Of a stretch of DNA of 8,119 nt, positions 1 through 8,119 are shown one piece after another; positions within the stretch are counted from its first letter, which is position 1; each line of letters starts with the position of its first letter. This stretch comes from Pseudomonadota bacterium (GTDB taxonomy: Bacteria > Pseudomonadota > Alphaproteobacteria > Caulobacterales > Caulobacteraceae): NCBI GenBank assembly GCA_023416055.1, contig JAEZIH010000044.1, positions 1-8,119 on the forward strand, in the 5' to 3' direction. The notes below the pieces were generated by a model that was not told the origin of the DNA, did no database searches, and saw only the letters and a list, made by a program, of their open reading frames with translations. A program made the translations under genes and the position numbers.

Positions 1-1
1 G

Positions 2-277
2 AACCTGGCCTGGCTGGGCCCGGTCACGGCGGCGGTGCAGCACATCGCCCCGGCGCCGATGCGCTCGACCGCCTCGGCCCTGTTCCTGCTGATCAACAAC
101 CTGCTCGGCCTGGCCGTGGGCTTCTACTATTTCGGCTGGATGAGCGACCTGCTGGCCCCCCGCTTCGGCGACGAGAGCCTGCGCTGGGCGATCTACACCG
201 GCATGGGCTTCTACGTGCTGGCGGCGGCGCTGCTGATCGGCGCCTCGCGGACGCTGAAGAAGGACTGGGTCTCCTGA
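2..277 (+). CDS. MFS transporter, C-terminal fragment (5' end outside window)
   Basis: The frame is open from the left edge, so the gene begins upstream; the last 91 residues are visible. Position 35 has an in-frame GTG, but the frame continues unbroken to base 2, so it is not the real start. A hydrophilic stretch with the pattern P-x-M-R-S-T-A-S-A-L (visible residues 17-27) runs into a hydrophobic segment at about residues 24-45 (LFLLINNLLGLAVG), then W-M-S-D, then a second hydrophobic segment at about 62-84, and a short basic tail ending KKDWVS. This matches the last two helices (TM11 and TM12) of major facilitator superfamily permeases, where 'MR-x-TASAL...N-LLGL...G-x-SD' is a common pattern in TM11. 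It is an inner-membrane secondary transporter. Substrate cannot be told from this part. The MFS family call is fairly sure; a subfamily (spinster-like organic-anion type) is only a guess. Confidence 0.85.
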   Translation, partial: NLAWLGPVTAAVQHIAPAPMRSTASALFLLINNLLGLAVGFYYFGWMSDLLAPRFGDESLRWAIYTGMGFYVLAAALLIGASRTLKKDWVS

Positions 278-286
278 GCCGCCATA

Positions 287-315
287 TTGACGCTGCTTTT
301 GGAGTCAGATGATCT
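287..315 (+). promoter_or_regulatory. possible promoter for the small exported protein gene
   Basis: TTGACG at 287-292 is a good match to the alphaproteobacterial housekeeping -35 element. The -10 is poor: candidates are GATGAT at 308-313 (15-base spacer) or a weaker hexamer a few bases downstream. It lies just after the MFS stop codon and upstream of the 369 gene, so the position is sensible. Call rests mainly on the -35 box and is weak. Confidence 0.3.
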
Positions 316-321
316 CGCTTT

Positions 322-339
322 CCGGCCGTTCGCGGCCGG
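322..339 (+). terminator. GC-rich hairpin with TTCG loop, after the MFS gene
   Basis: CCGGCCG (322-328) pairs perfectly with CGGCCGG (333-339) around a TTCG loop (329-332), giving a 7-bp all-G/C stem. No T-tract follows (the next bases are C-rich), so it is not a canonical intrinsic terminator. It could be a U-less terminator or 3'-end stabiliser of the MFS transcript. If the 287-315 promoter is real, it would instead be a structured leader of the next gene, ending 29 bases before that gene's ATG. Confidence 0.4.
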
Positions 340-368
340 CCTCCTCCCCTCACCAGAGTGCTTGATTG

Positions 369-824
369 ATGATCGCTTCGCTTCTGCTCGCCGCCGCCCT
401 GACGACGGCGCCGGCCCCGTCGGCCGCTGATGACTTCAAGGCGCTGTGCGTCGCCACCAAGGGCGATGTCGCCGCCGTGACCGCCGCCGCCGCCGCCCAG
501 GGCGGCTGGTCGCAGCCGACCCAGCAGGACGGCCTGACCATCTGGACCCACACGGAAGAGGGCGTGGCCCGCACCCTGTTCGCCGGCGAGCAGACGGCGC
601 CGGACGGCAAGCGCCAGGCTTGCGCCGTGACCAGCCAGCCGGCCCAGCCGGAGCTGACCTCGGGCATCACCACCGTGCTGGGCGGCGTCGCCCTGCCGGT
701 CGAGGAAGGCCTGTACGCCTACGCCCCGGACGAGGACGCCTATCGCGCCGGCGACGTGACCTTCGTGCAGGTCACCAATGAGGCGGACGCCACCACCCTG
801 GCCGCCATCCGCCCCATCCGCTAG
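369..824 (+). CDS. small exported protein of unknown function
   Basis: I do not recognise this 151-residue protein. ATG at 369 is chosen over the directly adjacent in-frame TTG at 366, because ATG is the commoner start and nothing favours the TTG. The N-terminus looks like a short signal peptide: a hydrophobic run ISALLL-like at residues 2-13, then A-P-A-P-S-A-A with likely cleavage near residue 20, before an acidic DDF. The amino-terminal charge is low, which makes the signal weaker than usual. The predicted mature protein is about 130 residues, with an Ala-rich stretch (35-43) and two cysteines, C27 and C85, that could form a disulfide in the periplasm. There are no further membrane segments and no motif I can tie to an enzyme. 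The ribosome site is weak (AGAG at 355-358). A strong terminator follows within 22 bases of the stop, so the gene is probably a separate short transcription unit and not part of the sucCD operon. The gene itself looks real (codon bias like its neighbours, signal-like start, terminator after it); its function is unknown. Confidence 0.75.
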   Translation: MIASLLLAAALTTAPAPSAADDFKALCVATKGDVAAVTAAAAAQGGWSQPTQQDGLTIWTHTEEGVARTLFAGEQTAPDGKRQACAVTSQPAQPELTSGITTVLGGVALPVEEGLYAYAPDEDAYRAGDVTFVQVTNEADATTLAAIRPIR

Positions 825-845
825 CGCCGGGCGACCAGACGACGA

Positions 846-879
846 CGCTCCCTGCCCCGCGGCGGGGAGCGTTTCGTTT
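846..879 (+). terminator. strong intrinsic terminator between the 369 gene and sucC
   Basis: CGCTCCC (846-852) pairs with GGGAGCG (865-871). Inside this, a T-G wobble (853/864) and GCC/GGC (854-856/861-863) continue the stem to 11 pairs around the loop CCGC (857-860). The T-rich run TTTCGTTT (872-879) follows at once. This is a textbook rho-independent terminator and isolates the upstream gene from sucC. Confidence 0.88.
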
Positions 880-904
880 GTGCGACGGTTTGCGGGACAG
901 GCGG

Positions 905-934
905 TTGCACCTGCGAAGACGCGGGTTCTATAAG
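905..934 (+). promoter_or_regulatory. probable promoter of sucCD
   Basis: TTGCAC (905-910) and TATAAG (929-934) are separated by 18 bases; an alternative -10, TCTATA (927-932), gives a 16-base spacer. The -35 differs from TTGACA by two bases and the -10 from TATAAT by two. The expected transcript start near 941 gives a leader of about 24 bases before the sucC ATG. The position, between a strong terminator and sucC, supports it. No operator-like repeat is visible here. Confidence 0.5.
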
Positions 935-964
935 CACGCCGACTCTTCCCCGAAGGCGGCATCC

Positions 965-2155
<1,191 letters not shown>

Positions 2156-2199
2156 ACGCCCGCTCCGCCTCGCTGACCGACCCCATTCAAGGCTGATCC

Positions 2200-3102
2200 A
2201 TGTCCATCCTCGTCGACAAGAACACCAAGGTCATCGTCCAGGGCCTGACCGGCAAGACCGGGACCTTCCACACCGAGCAGGCGCTTCGCTACTACGGCAC
2301 CCAGATGGTGGCCGGGGTGCACCCCAAGAAGGGTGGCGAGAACTGGCACGGGTCGGAGGGCGAGACCCTGCCGATCTACGCCTCGGTCGCGGACGCCAGG
2401 GAGGCCACGGGGGCCGACGCCTCGGTCATCTACGTGCCGCCGGCGGGCGCCGCCGACGCCATCATCGAGGCCATCGACGCAGAGATTCCCTTCATCACCT
2501 GCATCACCGAGGGCATCCCGGTGCTGGACATGGTGCGGGTCAAGGCGCGGCTGGACCGCTCGAACTCGCGCCTTCTGGGCCCCAACTGCCCCGGCATCCT
2601 GACCCCCGAAGAGTGCAAGATCGGCATCATGCCGGGCTCGATCTTCAAGAAGGGCAACGTCGGCATCGTCTCGCGCTCGGGCACCCTGACCTATGAGGCG
2701 GTGTTCCAGACCACCAACGAGGGCCTGGGCCAGACCACCGCGGTCGGCATCGGCGGCGACCCGGTCAAGGGCACCGCGTTCATCGACGTGCTGGAGCTGT
2801 TCCTCGCCGACGACGAGACCAAGTCGATCATCATGATCGGCGAGATCGGCGGCTCGGCCGAGGAGGACGCGGCCCAGTTCCTGATCGACGAGGCGAAGAA
2901 GGGCCGCAAGAAGCCGATGGCCGGCTTCATCGCCGGCCGCACCGCCCCCAAGGGCCGCACCATGGGCCACGCCGGCGCGGTCGTCTCCGGCGGCAAGGGC
3001 GACGCGGAATCCAAGATCGCGGCCATGGAGTCGGCGGGCATTCGCATGTCGCCGTCGCCGGCCCGCCTGGGCGCCACCCTCGCCGAGGTCCTGAAGGGCT
3101 GA
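2200..3102 (+). CDS. sucD: succinyl-CoA synthetase, alpha subunit
   Basis: The 300-residue protein carries the CoA site and the phosphohistidine that relays phosphate between succinyl-CoA and the nucleotide on SucC. The Rossmann-like CoA-binding domain is at the N-terminus, with [10 protein letters not shown] at 15-24 and PPAGAAD at 80-86. The ligase domain shows GPNCPG (127-132) and SRSGTLTYE (158-166), and the active-site histidine is H257 in GHAGA (256-260), equivalent to E. coli His246. E215 in GEIGG corresponds to E. coli Glu208, which orients the histidine. The spacing between these two is four residues longer than in E. coli, because of a KKGRKK-like stretch at 233-238. All key residues are present, so the enzyme should be active. 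ATG 2200 begins the typical MSILVDK start, with AAGG at 2189-2192 as the ribosome site. There is no promoter-like sequence in the 44-base gap after sucC, so expression from the sucC promoter is expected. A stem-loop lies directly after the stop codon. Confidence 0.97.
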   Translation: MSILVDKNTKVIVQGLTGKTGTFHTEQALRYYGTQMVAGVHPKKGGENWHGSEGETLPIYASVADAREATGADASVIYVPPAGAADAIIEAIDAEIPFITCITEGIPVLDMVRVKARLDRSNSRLLGPNCPGILTPEECKIGIMPGSIFKKGNVGIVSRSGTLTYEAVFQTTNEGLGQTTAVGIGGDPVKGTAFIDVLELFLADDETKSIIMIGEIGGSAEEDAAQFLIDEAKKGRKKPMAGFIAGRTAPKGRTMGHAGAVVSGGKGDAESKIAAMESAGIRMSPSPARLGATLAEVLKG

Positions 3103-3104
3103 GG

Positions 3105-3127
3105 CGAGGGCCCCGCCGCGGGCCTCG
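3105..3127 (+). terminator. stem-loop directly after sucD (weak or partial terminator)
   Basis: CGAGG (3105-3109) pairs with CCTCG (3123-3127), and CCC (3111-3113) with GGG (3120-3122), with one bulged G (3110) and the loop CGCCGC. It begins 2 bases after the sucD stop. No T-run follows (ATGAGATT), so it may be a leaky terminator or a 3'-end stabiliser that makes the sucCD message more abundant than the downstream genes. Confidence 0.45.
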
Positions 3128-3171
3128 ATGAGATTGCGCCGCTTCGAATAATGCCGTTATCCTCCTCGCAA

Positions 3172-3178
3172 GGGGAGG
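3172..3178 (+). promoter_or_regulatory. ribosome binding site that decides the start of the 3185 gene
   Basis: GGGGAGG (3172-3178) is the strongest Shine-Dalgarno-like sequence in the window. It abuts an in-frame GTG at 3179 with no spacer, while the ATG at 3185 sits 6 bases after it, the usual distance. The ATG is therefore the better start, and the longer reading beginning at GTG 3179 (two extra residues) is disfavoured. Confidence 0.7.
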
Positions 3179-3184
3179 GTGACC

Positions 3185-3913
3185 ATGACGGCGGCTGCGC
3201 CTGCAAGCATGATGCGGACGTTGATCACGTCCGGGAAATGGGGCGCAGGCGCGCTCGGCATCACGGTCGCGGCCCTCGGCCTGCCGCACATCAGAAACAT
3301 GCCCAATGCGCTGACGATCATCGGCGTGCTGATGCTGCTCGGCGGACTGCTGCTGCTGGTGGTCGCCACGATGGACGTGCGGACCAATCCCGACCGCAGC
3401 GAGTCGCGCGGTCGGCAACTGGGCGCGGTGCTCGTAGGCGTGTTCGGGCTTCTCCTCAGCGGACAGGTCCCGGGCCTCGACGATCCGGGACAGGTCGCCG
3501 ACGACCTGGGCCAGGGCGCGGTGAATCTCGCCGCCGGCCGGCCCGTATCGGTCGCCCGGGCGTCGGCCGCCGACCGCCTGACCCTCAGGATCGAGTCCGA
3601 GGCCGGGGCCGAGGCCTTCGCCGCGGCGGTCGAGGCCCGACTCAAGGAAGACCTGGGCCGTCAGGCGGCTCCGCCGGGCCTGCAGGATCGCGCCCTGGTC
3701 TCGGCCCGCGCCTCGGGGCGCTACACCAACCTGGCCACGCGCCACTTCGCGGGCCGGCTGGACGTGCGCATGAAGATGACCGGGGCGGCGGACGCCTGCG
3801 AATTCAACCTGTCCAGCACAGGCGTCCAGACGTTGGACAACGCCGCCGGCCAGATCGCCGGACGGCTGGGTCCGCGCATTGTCTCCATGATCGAAGGAAA
3901 CCCGACATGCTGA
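3185..3913 (+). CDS. membrane-anchored protein of unknown function
   Basis: I do not recognise this 242-residue protein. Hydrophobic segments lie at about residues 19-36 (weaker), 41-63 (clear) and 79-94 (short). The loop between the second and third is rich in arginine (R66, R71, R75, R77), so by the positive-inside rule it should face the cytoplasm; that puts the C-terminal domain (about 100-242) in the periplasm. That domain alternates hydrophobic and charged residues, as in a small alpha/beta fold: a strand-like RLTLRIE (131-137), an Ala/Glu/Lys helix (141-158), a second strand-helix unit and a final amphipathic helix (216-237). It has two cysteines, C205 and the very last residue C242, which could form a disulfide. 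The next gene's ATG lies inside this gene's end (7-base overlap), so the two are translationally coupled and probably work together. A possible promoter (TTGCGC at 3134-3139) has no convincing -10, so readthrough from sucD is equally likely. Codon bias resembles its neighbours; there is no sign of recent transfer. Confidence 0.82.
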   Translation: MTAAAPASMMRTLITSGKWGAGALGITVAALGLPHIRNMPNALTIIGVLMLLGGLLLLVVATMDVRTNPDRSESRGRQLGAVLVGVFGLLLSGQVPGLDDPGQVADDLGQGAVNLAAGRPVSVARASAADRLTLRIESEAGAEAFAAAVEARLKEDLGRQAAPPGLQDRALVSARASGRYTNLATRHFAGRLDVRMKMTGAADACEFNLSSTGVQTLDNAAGQIAGRLGPRIVSMIEGNPTC

Positions 3914-4599
3914 AACGAGTCGCGCTTGCGGGCCTGGCGGCCCTGATCGCCGGATGCGGCCAGAACGGAGGCGCCGGCGAGGAGGCCGCGCCTTCCGACG
4001 CCACCCCGCCGCAGGCGTCCGAGGAGCTCGCCCCGCCGGATGGAAGCGCGCCGCCGGCCGGGGGGACCCAGGTGCAGGTGGTTCCGGATATCCCCACGGC
4101 CACGCCGGGGGTCTACGCCAGCGGCGACTTCGCGGCCCGGGTCGAGACGGCGGCGCTGTCCCTCACCGATCGCGAGCGGGATGGAGACGGTCGCCTGAGG
4201 CTTGGCATGGCCATCACCCTGGCCAACGTGGGGTCGGAGCCCTTCGGCGTCGTGATGACCGAGCAGGGCTCGCCCAGCTTCATGCTCGAGAACGGCATCA
4301 CCCTCGGTGAAGGCAGCGGAGCCCGCTGGAGCATGACCGGACTGATGCAGTGCGGCTATCCGACGGACGAATGCCGGGTCCGGCAGGCCGACCGTTACGT
4401 CGAGGTCGCTCCGGGGGAAACGGTGACCGCCAACATCACCCTGAACGGTTACTTCACGGCGGCGCAGGCCGCGGGGCTCTCCGGGCTGACGCGGGGCAAC
4501 CTGACCATGCGGCTGCACCTGATCCAGGGCGACTCGATCCGCCGGACCCTCAACGTCACCATGCCCAACATGCCGTTGCGGAACGACATTTCCGGCTGA
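3907..4599 (+). CDS. predicted lipoprotein of unknown function
   Basis: The 230-residue protein begins MLKR, then a hydrophobic stretch, then the lipobox L-I-A-G-C at residues 13-17. C17 should be lipid-modified by Lgt and the signal peptide cut by LspA. The residue after the cysteine is glycine, not aspartate, so by the E. coli sorting rule it would go to the outer membrane. Residues 18-68 form a low-complexity Ala/Pro/Gly/Glu tether. From about 69 to 230 the sequence looks like a compact beta-rich domain, with short alternating strands (RLRLGMAITLANVG at 96-109, TVTANITLNGYF at 172-183, LTMRLHLIQG at 199-208) and a pair of cysteines, C149 and C156, seven residues apart, which may form a local disulfide. 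ATG 3907 overlaps the preceding stop by 7 bases and has AAGGA (3894-3898) 8 bases upstream. No enzymatic motif is visible; a surface or periplasmic structural or binding role is only a guess. It is likely made together with the preceding membrane protein. Confidence 0.87.
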   Translation: MLKRVALAGLAALIAGCGQNGGAGEEAAPSDATPPQASEELAPPDGSAPPAGGTQVQVVPDIPTATPGVYASGDFAARVETAALSLTDRERDGDGRLRLGMAITLANVGSEPFGVVMTEQGSPSFMLENGITLGEGSGARWSMTGLMQCGYPTDECRVRQADRYVEVAPGETVTANITLNGYFTAAQAAGLSGLTRGNLTMRLHLIQGDSIRRTLNVTMPNMPLRNDISG

Positions 4600-4609
4600 C
4601 CGGGAACGG

Positions 4610-4633
4610 TTATGTCTCACGGGTGGGGCATAA
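4610..4633 (+). terminator. first dyad after the lipoprotein gene (RNA hairpin)
   Basis: TTATGTCTCA (4610-4619) pairs with TGGGGCATAA (4624-4633) around the loop CGGG, giving ten pairs, two of them G-U. It starts 11 bases after the lipoprotein stop codon. There is no T-tract, so it may be a 3'-end stabiliser, a Rho-assisted end, or a protein-binding dyad. Confidence 0.4.
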
Positions 4634-4635
4634 GC

Positions 4636-4654
4636 TTCGCCGAATTCGGTCGAA
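4636..4654 (+). repeat. inverted repeat centred on the palindrome CCGAATTCGG
   Basis: CCGAATTCGG (4640-4649) is a perfect 10-base palindrome. It is flanked by TTCG (4636-4639) and CGAA (4651-4654), so the symmetry extends to 18 bases with one extra T at 4650. It is A/T-centred in a G/C-rich region and lies about 40 bases upstream of the candidate sucA -35 box, so an operator for a dimeric regulator is possible. It could also simply be an RNA hairpin. Confidence 0.5.
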
Positions 4655-4656
4655 TA

Positions 4657-4671
4657 AGGCGAATTTCGCCT
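4657..4671 (+). terminator. third dyad before sucA, hairpin followed by CT-rich run
   Basis: AGGCGA (4657-4662) is mirrored by TCGCCT (4666-4671) around ATT. A pyrimidine run (CTTTCGCCCCCTTTC) follows. It could end the upstream transcript or be a second operator copy beside the 4636-4654 dyad. The short stem makes a strong terminator unlikely. Confidence 0.4.
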
Positions 4672-4690
4672 CTTTCGCCCCCTTTCGGTC

Positions 4691-4719
4691 ATGACCCCTG
4701 AAGAAACACGGCCTATATG
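4691..4719 (+). promoter_or_regulatory. probable promoter of sucAB
   Basis: ATGACC (4691-4696) resembles the -35 TTGAC-type element with one central mismatch, and TATATG (4714-4719) is a fair -10, with the ideal 17-base spacer. A transcript start near 4726 would give a leader of about 50 bases to the sucA ATG. It would also put the in-frame ATG at 4717 inside the -10 box, which argues against that ATG as a start. It allows sucAB to be controlled apart from sucCD. Confidence 0.42.
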
Positions 4720-4776
4720 ACGGCGGGTCGCCTCGCGCGGACGTGCGCGTGCGTTTCCAGGGACGTGACGAGAACC

Positions 4777-7770
<2,994 letters not shown>

Positions 7771-7808
7771 CCTGACACGACGACCGAACGAAAGACCTGG
7801 AACGCACC

Positions 7809-8119
7809 ATGGCCGACATCCTCACCCCCGCCCTCGGCGAATCCGTCACCGAGGCCACCATCGGCAAGTGGACCAAGAAGGCCGGCGATCCGGTGAAGAA
7901 GGACGAGGTCCTGGTCGAGCTGGAGACCGACAAGGTTTCGCTGGAAGTGGTCTCGCCCGCCGACGGCGTGCTGGCCGAGATCAAGGCCGCCGACGGCGAG
8001 ACGGTGACGCCGGGCGCCGTGCTGGGCGTGGTCAGCGAAGGCGCTTCCGCGGGCGCCGCCCCGGCCGCCGAGGCGCCTAAGGCCGAGGCTCCTAAGGCTG
8101 AGGCTCCCAAGGCCGCTGC
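7809..8119 (+). CDS. sucB: dihydrolipoamide succinyltransferase E2, N-terminal part (runs off the right edge)
   Basis: The first 103 residues are present and the frame is open at the window end. Residues 1-76 form a lipoyl domain starting [25 protein letters not shown], with the lipoyl-lysine K42 in the motif ETDKVSLEV (39-47), where lipoate is attached. From about residue 78 the sequence becomes an Ala/Pro/Lys/Glu hinge, including a threefold repeat of A-E-A-P-K; the E1/E3-binding domain and the catalytic acyltransferase domain must lie downstream of the window. The '[13 protein letters not shown]' start is characteristic of the 2-oxoglutarate E2 rather than the pyruvate E2. Only 38 bases separate it from sucA and no promoter is visible there, so it is expected to be cotranscribed with sucA. 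The ribosome site is weak (CTGGA, 7797-7801), perhaps helped by translation of sucA ending nearby. Confidence 0.95.
   Translation, partial: MADILTPALGESVTEATIGKWTKKAGDPVKKDEVLVELETDKVSLEVVSPADGVLAEIKAADGETVTPGAVLGVVSEGASAGAAPAAEAPKAEAPKAEAPKAA
8068..8112 (+). repeat. three tandem 15-base repeats in the sucB hinge
   Basis: Three copies of a 15-base unit (8068-8082, 8083-8097, 8098-8112) read CC/CTGAGGC-T/G-CC-T/C-AAGG-like with one to three differences between copies. They encode repeats of A-E-A-P-K at residues 87-101 of SucB, part of the flexible lipoyl-domain linker. Copy number could vary between strains by slippage without breaking the frame. Confidence 0.85.

Noticed and set aside
878..964. 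29-residue N-terminal extension of SucC from 878
   Set aside because: It would begin within or just after the terminator at 846-879 and cross the probable promoter; the family start is the MNIHEYQ at 965.
3151..3906. Longer version of the lipoprotein frame starting at 3151
   Set aside because: The upstream part overlaps the 3185 gene in another frame and is Arg-rich; starting at 3907 gives a clean lipobox signal peptide and a good ribosome site.
4717..4776. 20-residue N-terminal extension of SucA from ATG 4717
   Set aside because: The extra residues do not resemble known SucA starts and the ATG overlaps a likely -10 box. ATG 4777 begins with the usual family sequence.

Overview
The window is a GC-rich alphaproteobacterial chromosome segment. 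Codon use is strongly G/C-ending, and the SucC, SucD and SucA sequences are of the alphaproteobacterial kind. The short -35/-10 promoter-like elements and the gene types suggest Caulobacteraceae (Caulobacter, Brevundimonas or Phenylobacterium). The family is an inference from general resemblance, not from an identified marker gene. All genes supported here are on the + strand.

Layout. Positions 2-277 hold the last 91 residues of a major facilitator superfamily transporter. Positions 369-824 encode a small, probably exported protein of unknown function. It ends at a strong intrinsic terminator (846-879), which separates it from the TCA-cycle block. A promoter-like element (905-934) then leads into sucC (965-2155) and sucD (2200-3102), the two subunits of succinyl-CoA synthetase. 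Next comes a pair of overlapping unknown genes: a membrane-anchored protein (3185-3913) and a lipoprotein (3907-4599). The 177-base gap 4600-4776 carries three dyad symmetries in a row and a promoter-like element. It precedes sucA (4777-7770), the E1 subunit of 2-oxoglutarate dehydrogenase, and sucB (7809 to beyond the window end), the E2 dihydrolipoamide succinyltransferase.

How the genes work together. SucA decarboxylates 2-oxoglutarate and SucB transfers the succinyl group to CoA through its lipoyl arm, making succinyl-CoA. SucCD then converts succinyl-CoA to succinate while making ATP or GTP. The window therefore covers two consecutive TCA-cycle steps. The E3 subunit (Lpd) is not in the window and would be expected downstream of sucB.

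The core genes are ordinary and look intact. I found no phage, IS element, CRISPR array, tRNA, rRNA, toxin-antitoxin pair or defence system. The least explained parts are the two-gene envelope cassette between sucD and sucA and the cluster of dyads before sucA. I do not see evidence for an exciting undescribed system beyond these.
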